Below the pieces are notes generated by a model that did not search any database, was not told where the DNA came from, and was given only the letters and a program-made list of their open reading frames with translations. From Pseudoxanthomonas gei (GTDB lineage: Bacteria; Pseudomonadota; Gammaproteobacteria; Xanthomonadales; Xanthomonadaceae), in contig NZ_QOVG01000001.1 of assembly GCF_010119615.1 (NCBI RefSeq), positions 580,629-644,628 on the forward strand: DNA of 64,000 bases, given 5' to 3'. Below, in pieces: positions 18,460-29,767 of the stretch; position 1 is the stretch's first letter; the number at the start of each line of letters is the position of its first letter. Both the position numbers and the translations under genes were made by a program.

Positions 18460-20067
18460 TTGCGCCCATCCCTGCTCGCCTTCGCACTGACCTTGGCCCT
18501 GGCGGCCCCCGTGGCCCAGGCACAGGACTCAAGCCTGCCCGACATCGGTTCATCGGCCGGCGAGTTGCTCACGCCGGCGCGACAGGCCGAATACGGCGGA
18601 ATGATGTTGCGCGAGTTGCGCAACTACAACTATCTGCTGGAGGACCCGCTGCTGGGCGAATGGCTGCAGAACATGGGCGGGCGGCTGGGCGCCGACAGCG
18701 ACCAGCCCCGCCAGCCCTACAACTTCTTCCTGCTCAAGGACCGCCAGATCAACGCGTTCGCCACCCTGGGGGGCTATATCGGGGTAAACGCTGGACTGAT
18801 CCTGACCGCCGAGCGCGAGGACGAGGTGGCCGCGGTGATCTCCCACGAGGTGGCCCACGTTACCCAGCAACACGTGCTGCGCGGAGTGGAACGGGCGCAA
18901 CGCGACCAGATTCCGATCCTGCTGGGCATGCTCGGCGCGATCGTGCTGGCGCAGGCGGCGGGTGGGAATTCAAGCGGCGATGCCTCGCAGGCCGCCATGG
19001 CCAGCGCGATGGGACTTATCCAGCAGCGCCAGATCGATTACACGCGCTCCAACGAATCCGAGGCCGACCGGGTGGGCATCCGCACGCTGGCGCGCGCGGG
19101 CTACGACGTGGATGCCATGGCCGGCTTCTTCGAACGCATGTCCCAGGCCATGCGCGGCAATCGTGGCGGTGATCGCGAGCGCACGCCGGATTACCTGCAG
19201 ACCCACCCGGTTACCACCACGCGTATCAGCGAGGCGCGCGAGCGGGCCGCACAGATCAGGATCACGAGCGCCCCCACCACCAGCGTCAGCAGGTCGACCG
19301 GCACTGCGCCTGGCACGCTCAACCCGCTGCTGCCCGTTTCCCTGGTGTACGCAGTCGGCGACCTGGGCAAGGGCGGCAGCGGCCAGTTCGAATGGGCCAG
19401 GGAAAGGCTCCGCGTGCTCAGCGCCGACACTCCCGGATCGGCCGTGGCCGAGTACGAGAGGATCCGCCAGAGCAGCGGCAAAAGCCTTAGCGATGCCCAG
19501 AAATACGGGCTGGCGCTGGCCCGTGCACGCGGCAACAGTCCGGCAGCGGCCATGGCCGAACTGGAACCCCTGCTGGACAAGCATCCCGACAACCTGTGGT
19601 TGGCCCTGGCCATGGGCGAAGCGGAATCCCAGAGCGGCCGGGCCGCAGCCGCCAACCAGCGTTTCACTGCGTTGCTGCGGCAGGCACCGGACAACCGGGT
19701 CGTCGCACTGTCGTTCGCGCATGTGCTGAATGAACAGGGCACGGTGGAGTCGGGTCGTCGCGCCCAGGCCGTCCTCAGGCCGCTGCTGGGCAATTCCGCC
19801 GACAACCCGGTGTTCCAGCAGGATTTCGCCCGCGCCAACGAGCTGGCGGGCGACCTGGCCCGCGCCGGCGAGGCCTATGCCGAGGCCGCCTTCCTCAATG
19901 GCCGCGCCGAGCAGGCGCTGATCCAGCTGCAGAACCTGAAGAAGCGCGAGGACCTGGATTATTACGCCAGGGCACGCGTGGACGCGCGCATCGCCGCGAT
20001 CACGCCACAGGTGCTGGAACTGCGCCGGCAGGGCATCCGCGACCCGGACGTGGACCGGCGCCGCTGA
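18460..20067 (+). CDS. bepA: Periplasmic M48 metalloprotease/chaperone BepA-like
   Basis: A 535-aa protein with a signal peptide (1-21, ends AQAQD). The zinc protease motif HEVAH is at 129-133 in VISHEVAHVTQQH, with the third ligand in NESEADRVGIR near 201. The second half (about 300-500) is a TPR-like helical repeat region, the same two-part design as E. coli BepA (YfgC), which helps LptD mature and degrades stalled outer-membrane proteins. Start is TTG with a GGAG site six nt ahead; the N-terminal signal fits directly. Family length 487; the C-terminal part is somewhat longer here. Confidence 0.88.
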   Translation: MRPSLLAFALTLALAAPVAQAQDSSLPDIGSSAGELLTPARQAEYGGMMLRELRNYNYLLEDPLLGEWLQNMGGRLGADSDQPRQPYNFFLLKDRQINAFATLGGYIGVNAGLILTAEREDEVAAVISHEVAHVTQQHVLRGVERAQRDQIPILLGMLGAIVLAQAAGGNSSGDASQAAMASAMGLIQQRQIDYTRSNESEADRVGIRTLARAGYDVDAMAGFFERMSQAMRGNRGGDRERTPDYLQTHPVTTTRISEARERAAQIRITSAPTTSVSRSTGTAPGTLNPLLPVSLVYAVGDLGKGGSGQFEWARERLRVLSADTPGSAVAEYERIRQSSGKSLSDAQKYGLALARARGNSPAAAMAELEPLLDKHPDNLWLALAMGEAESQSGRAAAANQRFTALLRQAPDNRVVALSFAHVLNEQGTVESGRRAQAVLRPLLGNSADNPVFQQDFARANELAGDLARAGEAYAEAAFLNGRAEQALIQLQNLKKREDLDYYARARVDARIAAITPQVLELRRQGIRDPDVDRRR

Positions 20068-20117
20068 CACCCTGTTGTCATATGCGCGGGTGCCGTAGTG
20101 GCAGGCCGATTGCGGCG

Positions 20118-20151
20118 CTGTCACCGGACAGTCATAAAAACGTCGTCTACT
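20118..20151 (+). promoter_or_regulatory. Pho box and -10 in front of phoB
   Basis: Two 7-nt half sites CTGTCAC and CAGTCAT are separated by 4 nt (CGGA), the geometry of the Pho box (CTGTCAT-N4-CTGTCAT). Six of seven bases match in each. A -10-like TCTACT follows 10 nt later, as in class II PhoB promoters where the box takes the place of -35. It suggests PhoB autoactivation of phoB-phoR-ppk. Confidence 0.75.
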
Positions 20152-20197
20152 TGCGTCCGATGGCCCCAGGTGCCACGGTAAACGCAGGAAGGAACCC

Positions 20198-20887
20198 ATG
20201 CAGAAGCACATTCTCATCGTAGACGACGAACCCGCAATCCGCGACATGGTCGCGTTCGCCCTGCGCAAGGGCGACTTCGAGCCCGTCCATGCCGGCGATG
20301 CGCGCGAGGCGCAGAACGCGATCGCCGACCGCGTCCCCGACCTGATCCTGCTGGACTGGATGCTTCCGGGCACCAGCGGCCTGGAGCTGGCGCGGCGCTG
20401 GCGCAAGGATGCGATGACCCGCGACGTGCCGATCATAATGCTGACCGCGCGCGGGGAAGAGAACGACCGTGTCGGCGGCCTGGAGGCCGGCGTCGACGAC
20501 TATGTGGTCAAGCCCTTTTCGGCACGCGAACTGTTGGCCCGCATCCGCGCGGTGATGCGCCGCTCGCGCGAGGATGACGAGGACGGCAGCATCGCCGTCG
20601 GCGGGCTTCGCATCGATGGCGCCGCGCACCGGGTCTTCGCGGGTGAGTCGCCGGTACCGATCGGCCCTACCGAATACCGCCTGCTGCATTTCTTCATGAC
20701 CCATCCCGAGCGGGTCTACAGCCGCACCCAGTTGCTGGACCACGTCTGGGGTGGCAGCGTCTACGTGGAGGAGCGCACGGTGGACGTGCACATCCGCCGC
20801 CTGCGCAAGACCCTGGAGCCACACTCGGTGGAAAACATGGTGCAGACCGTGCGCGGCTCGGGCTACCGGTTTTCGGCGTCGATGTGA
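20198..20887 (+). CDS. phoB: Phosphate regulon response regulator PhoB
   Basis: PhoB, 229 aa, OmpR family. Receiver domain 1-120 with acidic pocket D9/D10, phospho-acceptor D53 (LLDWMLPG, the WMLPG being typical of PhoB) and K105 in VVKPFSA. The winged-helix domain (130-229) ends with [15 protein letters not shown] and GSGYRFS. It binds Pho boxes to activate phosphate-starvation genes. An AGGAAGGA ribosome-binding site precedes the ATG. First gene of phoB-phoR-ppk. Confidence 0.97.
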   Translation: MQKHILIVDDEPAIRDMVAFALRKGDFEPVHAGDAREAQNAIADRVPDLILLDWMLPGTSGLELARRWRKDAMTRDVPIIMLTARGEENDRVGGLEAGVDDYVVKPFSARELLARIRAVMRRSREDDEDGSIAVGGLRIDGAAHRVFAGESPVPIGPTEYRLLHFFMTHPERVYSRTQLLDHVWGGSVYVEERTVDVHIRRLRKTLEPHSVENMVQTVRGSGYRFSASM

Positions 20888-21009
20888 ACGGCCAGGGCAC
20901 GGCGCGTGCCGGGCACGGCAACCCTCTTTTGTCGGGTGGGGCGACCGGGTCACGGCCAGCGTCCGTCCCGGTCCGCGAAACCGCAATACCGGTCTGACAC
21001 AATCCTGCC

Positions 21010-22343
<1,334 letters not shown>

Positions 22344-22347
<4 letters not shown>

Positions 22348-24440
22348 CCGTTGCACATCCCAGCCTGCCCGCCATCGACATCCCCAACGAAGGCGACCCG
22401 CTGCGCGATCCGTCCCTGTACCTCAACCGTGAACTGTCGCAGCTGGATTTCAATTTCCGCGTGCTGGCCCAGGCGCTGGATCCGCAGGTGCCGTTGCTGG
22501 AACGGCTGCGCTTCCTGTGCATTTCCTGCACCAACCTGGACGAGTTCTTCGAAATACGCGCCGCGACCGTTCGCCACGCCATGGATTTCGGGCTGCCGGC
22601 CGCTGCCGACGGCATGACTCCGGCCGCCATCCTCAATCGCATCCACGAGCGCGCGGCCGAACTGGTTGACGCGCAATACCGGTGCTGGAACGAGGTCATC
22701 CGGCCGTCGCTGGGCGAGGCCGGGGTCCGTGTATTGCAGCGCGACACCTGGAATGCGCGGCAGACGCGCTGGCTGCGCGCCTACTTCCGTGACGAAATCA
22801 TGCCGGTGCTGTCGCCGCTGGGACTGGACCCGTCGCATCCGTTCCCGAAGATCCTCAACAAGTCGCTGAACATCGTGGTGGTGCTGAAGGGCAAGGATGC
22901 CTTCGGGCGCGCAGGCCACCTGGCCATCGTGCGCGCGCCGCGCTCGCTGCCGCGCATCATCCACCTGCCGCAGCGCGTGTCTGGCGGCGAGCATGACTTC
23001 GTGCTGCTGTCCTCGGTGCTGTCGGCCTTCGCCGACGAGATGTTCCCGGGCATGGAGGTCAAGGGCGCCTACCAGTTCCGCGTGACCCGCAATTCCGAGC
23101 TGGTGGTGGACGAGGCAGAAGTCGAGAACCTGGCGCTGGCCCTGCGTGACGAACTGATCGGTCGCGGCTACAACCCCGCCGTGCGCCTGGAGATCGCCAA
23201 GGACTGCCCCAAGCCCATCATGCGCACGTTGCTGCAGAACTTCGACCTGCCGGAAAAGGCCGTGTACCTGATCGACGGGCCGGTCAACCTCAACCGCGTC
23301 ACCCAGGTCTACGACCTGGTGGCCCGGCCCGAGCTCAAATACCCCGCCTTCACTCCGCGCACGCTGCGCGGCCAGGACTCGATGTTCGAGACCGTGGACG
23401 ATGGCGACGTGCTGCTGCACCACCCCTTCGATGCCTTCACCCCGGTGCTGGAACTGATCCGCCAATCCGCCACCGATCCCAACGTGCTGGCGATCAAGCA
23501 GACCCTGTACCGCACCGGCAAGGATTCGGCGATCGTCGACGCGCTGATCCTTGCCGCGCGCAACGGCAAGGACGTCACCGTGGTGGTGGAACTGCGCGCG
23601 CGCTTCGACGAGGACGCCAACCTGGGCGTGGCCGACCGGCTGCAGGAAGCCGGCGTGCAGGTCGTCTATGGCGTGGTCGGCTTCAAGACCCACGGCAAGA
23701 TGCTGCTCATCGTGCGCCGCGAAGGCCGCAAGCTGCGCCGCTACGTGCACCTGGGCACCGGCAATTACCACAGTGGCACCGCACGCGCCTACACCGACCT
23801 GGGCCTGATCACCGCCGACCCGGACATCGGCAATGACGTCCACCTGTTGTTCCAGCAGTTGTCCGGTCTTGCGCCTTCCACCCGGCTCAAGCGAATGCTG
23901 CAGTCACCCTTCACCCTGCACCCGGGCCTGATCAGGAAGATCGAGCGGGAAGCCAAGCTCGCGCGCAGCGGCAAACCGGCGCACATCATCATCAAGATCA
24001 ATGCCATCAACGAGCCGCGCATCATCCGCGCTCTGTACGGCGCTTCGCAGGCCGGGGTGAAGATCGACCTGATCGTGCGCGGCGCCTGCGCACTGCGGCC
24101 GGGCGTTCCGGGGATTTCCGACAATATCCGGGTGCGCTCCATCGTCGGGCGTTTCCTGGAACACAGTCGCATCTACTGGTTCGGCAACGATGGCGACCCG
24201 GAGCTCTATTGTGCAAGCGCCGACTGGCTGGAACGCAACCTGCTGCACCGCGTGGAGACCTGTTTCCCGATCCTCGATGAGGACCTGGCCAGGCGCGTGT
24301 TCAAGGAGGCGCTGCAGAACTACCTGGACGACAACACCAATGCGTGGGAGCTCGAGCAGGACGGTCAGTACCACAAGCTGTCCCCGGCCGAGGGCGAGAC
24401 GCCCCACTCCGCGCAGGCGATGCTGCTTTCGAAAGTCTGA
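22344..24440 (+). CDS. ppk: Polyphosphate kinase 1
   Basis: PPK1, 698 aa, reversibly polymerises ATP gamma-phosphate into polyphosphate at the membrane. The four domains of the PLD-fold enzyme are recognisable: N domain (YLNRELSQLDFNFRVL, CTNLDEFFEIRAA), the catalytic core with autophosphorylated His about residue 450 (GFKTHGKMLLIVRREG) and the second conserved His in the segment FLEHSRIYWFGN. Length agrees with the family (688-710). The ATG overlaps the phoR stop by 4 nt, tying polyphosphate synthesis to the Pho operon. Confidence 0.97.
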
Positions 24441-24572
24441 GGAAGGTGGGCCGCAATGAGGGGTGGTGACCTGCTGGCGTTTCCCGCATCACCAGGCTGC
24501 GCAGCGGCGTTGGAATGCGGCTTGGCGAGTGCCTCGCCGCCTTCATGCTCCGGTTACCGTTAAACTTCCGCC

Positions 24573-26102
24573 ATGCCCGTCCTCGCCTCTGTCGCTTCCC
24601 AACCCCTGCAGGACGGCGACCAGCTTGCCGCCGTTGACATCGGCTCCAACAGTTTCCACATGGTCGTTGCGCGCTACACGCTGGGCCAGCTGCGCGTGGT
24701 CGACCGGCTGCGCGAGACCGTGCGCATGGCCGACGGACTCGACGGCAAGGGCGGCCTGTCCACGGCAGCGCGGCAACGCGGCCTGGAATGCCTGGCGCGT
24801 TTCGGCCAGCGCATCCGCGACATTCCCGCCCTGCGCGTGCGCGCCCTGGCCACCAACACCGTGCGCCAGCTGGCGTCGCCGCAGAGCTTCCTGGTGCCGG
24901 CTGAAACCGCGCTGGGACACGCCATAGAAGTGGTTTCCGGCCGCGAGGAAGCACGCCTGATCTACCTGGGCGTGGCCCACGCGCAACCGCCCAAGCCGGG
25001 CCACCAGCGACTGGTGATCGACATCGGCGGCGGCTCCACCGAATTCATCATCGGCCGCGGCTTCGAGCAGATCGAACGTGAAAGCCTGCAGGTCGGCTGC
25101 ATCGCCAGCACGCGGCGCTTCTTCCCGGGCGGCAAGCTTTCGAAGAAGCGCTGGAAGGAAGCCCTGACCGAGGTCGGCGCCGAGTTCCAGCAATTCGCCG
25201 GAATCTACCGCGCCCTGGGTTGGCAGGAAGCGCTTGGCTCGTCGGGCACGCACAAGGCCATCGGCGAGATCTGCGCGGCGATGAAGCTGACCAAGGGCGC
25301 CATCACCGCCGAGGCGCTGCCGCAGGTGCGCGATCGCCTGCTGATGGCCGCCAACATCTCCGCCATCGAGCTGCCCGGCCTTTCCAGCGACCGCCGCCCG
25401 ATCATCGCTGGCGGCGTGCTGGTGCTGGAGGCCGCATTCGAGGCATTGGGACTGCAACGCCTGATGGTCAGCAAGGCGGCGATGCGCGAGGGCATCCTCT
25501 ACGACATGCTCGGTCGCGGCAGCGACAACGATCCACGCGACGCTTCGGTGGCCTCGCTGACCCAGCGCTACGGGGTGGACGAGTCGCAGACCGCGCGCGT
25601 GGAGGGCACGGCGATGCGGATGTTCGAACAGGTGGCGGACGACTGGAAGCTGGACGACGACGATGCACGCCAGCTGGGCTGGGCCGCGCGCCTGCACGAA
25701 ATCGGCCTGGCGGTTGCCCACAGCCAGTACCACGTGCATGGCGCCTACCTGATCGAGCACTCCGACATTGCCGGCTTCTCGCGCCAGGAACAGCAGGTAC
25801 TGGCCGCGCTGGTACGCACCCAGAGGCGCGGCATTCCGAAATCCGCCTTCGATGCCCTGCCCGATCGCCTGCTGCTCAGCGCCCGGCGCAAGGCGGCCCT
25901 GCTCAGGCTCTCGGTGCTGTTGCACCGCGCCCACGAGGCTGGCCCCATCCCGCGCCTGGAACTGCAGGCCAGCGAGGACTCGCTGCAGCTGATCATCTCC
26001 AGGAAGTGGATCGACGCCCGGCCGCTGCTGCGCGCCGACCTGATCGGCGAACCGCAGGACATGGCGGGCTTGAACGTGGTGTTTCGTCCGTTCGTGGATT
26101 GA
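24573..26102 (+). CDS. ppx: Exopolyphosphatase / GppA family phosphatase
   Basis: Ppx, 509 aa, removes terminal phosphates from polyphosphate and can act on pppGpp. The actin-like fold phosphate loops are seen in LAAVDIGSNSFHMVVARY near residue 20 and VIDIGGGSTEFIIGRG near 150; the C-terminal half (from about 320) is an HD-like helical domain with LGWAARLHEIGLAVAHSQYH. It follows ppk after 132 nt. The gap holds no terminator that I can see, so co-transcription from the Pho promoter is likely. Confidence 0.95.
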   Translation: MPVLASVASQPLQDGDQLAAVDIGSNSFHMVVARYTLGQLRVVDRLRETVRMADGLDGKGGLSTAARQRGLECLARFGQRIRDIPALRVRALATNTVRQLASPQSFLVPAETALGHAIEVVSGREEARLIYLGVAHAQPPKPGHQRLVIDIGGGSTEFIIGRGFEQIERESLQVGCIASTRRFFPGGKLSKKRWKEALTEVGAEFQQFAGIYRALGWQEALGSSGTHKAIGEICAAMKLTKGAITAEALPQVRDRLLMAANISAIELPGLSSDRRPIIAGGVLVLEAAFEALGLQRLMVSKAAMREGILYDMLGRGSDNDPRDASVASLTQRYGVDESQTARVEGTAMRMFEQVADDWKLDDDDARQLGWAARLHEIGLAVAHSQYHVHGAYLIEHSDIAGFSRQEQQVLAALVRTQRRGIPKSAFDALPDRLLLSARRKAALLRLSVLLHRAHEAGPIPRLELQASEDSLQLIISRKWIDARPLLRADLIGEPQDMAGLNVVFRPFVD

Positions 26103-26105
26103 CCG

Positions 26106-27068
26106 GTGAAGCGCTATCTGCTCCCGCACAGCGAGCTGCCGGTTTCCCGGATTGGCTACGGGTGCATGCAACTGAGCCGCGCATGGGACGCCACCGAAAT
26201 TACCGCCGCGGAAATCTCTTCGACGCACAGACTGGTCGACACGGCGCTGGAACAGGGCATCAACCTGTTCGACCACGCAGACATCTATGCGTGCGGCAAG
26301 TCGGAACTGTTGTTCGGCGAGGCATTGCGGCAACGACCCGGCCTGCGCACCAGCATAGTGCTGCAGTCCAAATGCGGGATCCGCTTCGCCGGCGATCCCG
26401 AAGCCGGCAGTCCCGCGCGCTACGATTTCAGCCGTGGGCACCTGGTGCGTTCGGTGGAAGGCATCCTCAAGCGGCTGGATACGGATTACCTGGACCTGTT
26501 GCTGCTGCATCGCCCTGACCCGCTGATGGAGCCGGCGGAAGTCGCGCATGCGTTCGACCACCTGCACGCCAGCGGCAAGGTGCTGCACTTCGGCGTGAGC
26601 AACCACGGCGCTACCCAGATTTCGCTGTTGCAGGAACACCTCGAGCAACCGCTGGTCGTCAACCAGGTCGAACTCAGCCTGCTGCACCATCAGCTGGTGT
26701 CCGACGGCATCCTGTTCAACCAGGCCGGCGACACCGGCGCCGGACGCACCCTCGATTACTGCCGCGAGTACGGGATCCTGGTGCAGGCGTGGTCACCGCT
26801 GGCAGGCGGCAGGCTCTTCGCCGAAAAGCTTGCCGCGGAATTGGCACCGGCCGCCGGGTTGGTGACCCAGCTTGCCGCAGCGAAAGAGGTCAGCCCGGAG
26901 GCCATCCTGCTGGCGTGGCTACTTAGACATCCGGCAGGTATCCAGCCCATCGTGGGCACCAGTAGCCCGGAGCGACTCATCGCCAGTTGCCAGGCAGACG
27001 CGATCGAACTCAGCCGCGAGGAGTGGTATGCACTGCTGGCTGCGGCGCGGGGCGCTCCGGCTCCGTAG
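26106..27068 (+). CDS. Aldo-keto reductase, YdhF-like
   Basis: A 320-aa AKR with a GTG start, 3 nt after the ppx stop. The catalytic tetrad is visible: Asp and Tyr in NLFDHADIYACGKSE, Lys in VLQSKCGIR, His in LDLLLLHRPDPL. The C-terminal GTSSPERL binds the NADPH 2'-phosphate as in most AKRs. The sequence around LVVNQVELSLLHHQL and LVQAWSPLAGG matches the E. coli YdhF (predicted oxidoreductase) branch. Natural substrate unknown. Tight spacing suggests read-through from ppx. Confidence 0.88.
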   Translation: MKRYLLPHSELPVSRIGYGCMQLSRAWDATEITAAEISSTHRLVDTALEQGINLFDHADIYACGKSELLFGEALRQRPGLRTSIVLQSKCGIRFAGDPEAGSPARYDFSRGHLVRSVEGILKRLDTDYLDLLLLHRPDPLMEPAEVAHAFDHLHASGKVLHFGVSNHGATQISLLQEHLEQPLVVNQVELSLLHHQLVSDGILFNQAGDTGAGRTLDYCREYGILVQAWSPLAGGRLFAEKLAAELAPAAGLVTQLAAAKEVSPEAILLAWLLRHPAGIQPIVGTSSPERLIASCQADAIELSREEWYALLAAARGAPAP

Positions 27069-27198
27069 GACAGCCCAGCCATGCACCTGCGCCTGCAGGT
27101 GCCATCGTCACCCGGACGGCATCGTCACCCCCCGGTCATTGTTCTGCAACCACGGCTTCATCGCGCGCGCCCAGCATGCGCAAAACGTGGAGCTGCGC

Positions 27199-28353
27199 AT
27201 GCGTTATGCCATCGTCACCGAGACCTATCCGCCCGAGATCAACGGCGTTGCCTTGACCGTGCAGGGGCTGGAACTGGGGCTGCGCGCCCGCGGCCACGCG
27301 GTGTCGGTGGTACGCCCGCGCCAGGACGGCGAAAGTGCCGCCCAGCCCGACACCCTGCTGGTGCGCGGTGCGGGGCTGCCGCGTTATCCCGGCCTCAAGT
27401 TCGGCCTTCCTGCCAGCGCGCGACTGCTGCGCCAGTGGAGCCAGGCACGGCCTGACGCGATCTATGTCGCTACCGAGGGTCCCCTGGGCTGGTCGGCGTT
27501 GCGCGTGGCACGCAAGCTCGGCATACCGGCAGCGACCGGATTCCATACGCGTTTCGACCAGTACATGCGCGACTACGGCCTGCCCTTCCTCGGCAACACC
27601 GCGCTGCGCTGGATGCGCCGGTTCCACAACAGCGCCCAGGCCACGCTGGTGCCGACGCGCGAGCTGGGCGAGTTCCTGCAATCACAGCGGTTCACCCGTG
27701 TGCGCCGCCTGGCCCGGGCGGTGGATACCCAACAGTTCCATCCCGGCAGGCGCGACTCCGCGCTTCGCAGGCAATGGGGCATTGAAGAAGGCGCGCTGGC
27801 GGTGGTCTACCTCGGCCGCATCGCCCCGGAAAAGAATTTGGAGCTGGCCGTGCGCGCCTTCCGCGAGTTGCAGCGTCTACGAGCCGATGCCCGCTTCGTG
27901 TGGGTGGGCGATGGCCCGGCCCGGGCACAACTGGCACAGGAGAACCCGGACTTCATTTTCTGCGGCCTGCAACGCGGCGCCGAAGTGGGGCGGCACTTCG
28001 CCAGTGCCGACCTGTTCCTGTTCCCCAGCCACAGCGAAACCTTTGGCAATACCACGCTGGAAGCAATGGCCAGCGGCCTGGCCGTGGTGGCCTTCGACTA
28101 CGGCGCGGCGCGCGAGCACGTGCACCACGGCGTCGATGGCATTGCTGTCGGCAACGATGCCGACTTCATCGCCGCCGCCACCATGCTTGGCAGCGACGAC
28201 GCCGCGCGGCTTGCCATGGGCCTGCGTGCGCGCAAGGCGATGGAGCGCCTGCATCCCACGCAGGTCGCGGCCGATTTCGATGCGCTGCTTGCCGAGCTTG
28301 CCAGCAATCCCGGACCTGCGGGGAGGCCACATGCGTTCACCAGCGCTGCTTGA
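27199..28353 (+). CDS. GT4 glycosyltransferase
   Basis: A 384-aa GT-B glycosyltransferase of family GT4. N-terminal acceptor lobe begins RYAIVTETYPPEINGVALT, as in MgtA/SQD2-like enzymes; the donor lobe holds VYLGRIAPEKNLELAVRAF and the E-x7-E motif SETFGNTTLEAMASG, which binds the nucleotide sugar. These enzymes commonly glycosylate diacylglycerol or phosphatidylinositol-like lipids. The start is chosen at the ATG before RYAIV; the upstream extension is not similar to anything recognisable. It overlaps the next gene, a PAP2 phosphatase, by 23 nt, suggesting a joint lipid or envelope glycan role. Confidence 0.88.
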   Translation: MRYAIVTETYPPEINGVALTVQGLELGLRARGHAVSVVRPRQDGESAAQPDTLLVRGAGLPRYPGLKFGLPASARLLRQWSQARPDAIYVATEGPLGWSALRVARKLGIPAATGFHTRFDQYMRDYGLPFLGNTALRWMRRFHNSAQATLVPTRELGEFLQSQRFTRVRRLARAVDTQQFHPGRRDSALRRQWGIEEGALAVVYLGRIAPEKNLELAVRAFRELQRLRADARFVWVGDGPARAQLAQENPDFIFCGLQRGAEVGRHFASADLFLFPSHSETFGNTTLEAMASGLAVVAFDYGAAREHVHHGVDGIAVGNDADFIAAATMLGSDDAARLAMGLRARKAMERLHPTQVAADFDALLAELASNPGPAGRPHAFTSAA

Positions 28354-28879
28354 GCCGATGCACCAGCAGGACGCCGGCCTGTGCCTGCGCGCCAATCGAT
28401 TGTGCGAGCGGGACCCCGCTCGTCGCTTCTTCGCCGTGGTCAGCCGGTTGGGCGACGGCATCTTCTGGTATGCGCTGATGGCAGCGATGGTGATCGCCGA
28501 TGGCTGGAACGGCCTGGCTGCTTCAGTGCACCTGGCGGTGACCGGGGTGATCGCCCTGGCGGTCTACAAACTCCTGAAACGCTGGACCCGGCGACCCAGG
28601 CCGTTCGCTGCCGATGTGCGCATCCGTGCCTGGGTGGCGCCCCTGGATGAATTCAGCTTTCCTTCGGGGCACACGCTGCACGCGGTGGCCTTCAGCATCG
28701 TTGCCCTGGCCCATTACCCGGCCTTGGCGCTGTTGCTGGTTCCCTTCACCCTGTGCGTGGGCGTGTCGCGGGTAGTGCTGGGCCTGCACTATCCCAGCGA
28801 CGTGCTGGCCGCAACGGCGATCGGATGCGCACTTGCCGCCCTGTCGCTGCGCATCGCGCCGTTGCAGGAGCTGGTGTAG
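28331..28879 (+). CDS. PAP2-superfamily membrane phosphatase
   Basis: A 182-aa membrane protein with four to five hydrophobic segments and all three PAP2 motifs: KLLKRWTRRPRP (motif 1), FPSGHTLHA (motif 2, catalytic His) and SRVVLGLHYPSD (motif 3, nucleophilic His and Asp). It dephosphorylates lipid phosphates such as phosphatidic acid or undecaprenyl/phosphatidylglycerol phosphate at the membrane. The start lies inside the upstream glycosyltransferase gene, so the two are translationally linked. A small leftover of a GTAG-type motif (GTAGGAGC) forms its stop region. Confidence 0.86.
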   Translation: MRSPALLEPMHQQDAGLCLRANRLCERDPARRFFAVVSRLGDGIFWYALMAAMVIADGWNGLAASVHLAVTGVIALAVYKLLKRWTRRPRPFAADVRIRAWVAPLDEFSFPSGHTLHAVAFSIVALAHYPALALLLVPFTLCVGVSRVVLGLHYPSDVLAATAIGCALAALSLRIAPLQELV

Positions 28880-28882
28880 GAG

Positions 28883-29767
28883 CTAGGACGGCCTGGACAC
28901 ATGGGCTCGCACCACGCCCGGTGCAAGCTGCCCGCTCCAGTCGCGGTCATTGGCGACCTGCGCGCCGGCGCGACTGTGTTCCAGCGTGGCGAAATCAAGA
29001 TCGGCCAGTGCCCACAGCTGGGTGCCCGTGGTCTGGGCCAGGACGCCGTCGGCCGGCAGTCCCGCATCCATCGGCGCATAGATCGCAGCCTCGCCGGTGT
29101 TCACGTCCAGAGCGGGGCTCCACGGCGCCTGCCCTGCCGTGACCGCCTGGGCGACGAAAATGCGGTTCTCCAGTGCGCGCGCCAGGCAACCTGTGCGCAC
29201 GCGCGTGGCACCTGCCTCGGTGTCAGTGCAACTGGGCACCAGCAGCAGGCGTGCGCCGCTTTCGTATTGCGCCCGTACCGGCAGCGGGAACTCGCTGTCG
29301 TAGCAGACTGAAATACCGGCCCGCACTTCCCCGCTTTCGAACACCTTGAGCGCATCACCGCCCTCGATCACACCGGACGAGTATTCAAAGCCGGTCAGCT
29401 GCAACTTGTCCTGCCAGGCATGCGTGCCCGTGGGCGTAAACCAGTCGCTGCGATTGCGGTAGCGCCCTTCTGCGGTAGCCAGCAGGAAAGTGCCGGCCAC
29501 GAGGTGCAGCTGGTGCTCACGCGCCAGTTGCGAGAACAGCGCAAGCCAGGGCTGCCGGTACGCCTGTATGGCCGCCAACGAAGCGTGCAGGTCGCCACTG
29601 ATGGAGGCATCGAAGCTGGCGGCGAGCTCCAGCGAAAGATATTCCGGCAGCACTGCGATGGTGGCCCCCGCACGTGCCGCCTCTGCGATCACCTGGGCCT
29701 GCTTTGCCGCGAACTCATCGAAACCGGCGGGCTGCCCCACCGGATATTTGGCGACGGCGACCTTCAC
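28883..29767 (-). CDS. Carbon-nitrogen hydrolase (nitrilase family)
   Basis: A 294-aa nitrilase-superfamily protein. Catalytic triad Glu-Lys-Cys: Glu in IAVLPEYLSLE, Lys in AWQDKLQLTGFE, Cys in GISVCYDSEFPLP. It hydrolyses an amide or nitrile; the exact substrate is not shown. The GTG start (VKVAVAKYPVGQP) shares GTGA with the stop of the upstream GNAT gene; the coupled arrangement of GNAT and nitrilase is seen in other proteobacteria, sometimes as a fused protein (the YhcX type). The alternative upstream start would overlap the GNAT gene far more. Confidence 0.86.
   Translation of the reverse strand: MKVAVAKYPVGQPAGFDEFAAKQAQVIAEAARAGATIAVLPEYLSLELAASFDASISGDLHASLAAIQAYRQPWLALFSQLAREHQLHLVAGTFLLATAEGRYRNRSDWFTPTGTHAWQDKLQLTGFEYSSGVIEGGDALKVFESGEVRAGISVCYDSEFPLPVRAQYESGARLLLVPSCTDTEAGATRVRTGCLARALENRIFVAQAVTAGQAPWSPALDVNTGEAAIYAPMDAGLPADGVLAQTTGTQLWALADLDFATLEHSRAGAQVANDRDWSGQLAPGVVRAHVSRPS

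Noticed and set aside
24543..26690. 715-aa minus-strand open frame
   Set aside because: Shadow of ppx and the aldo-keto reductase gene.
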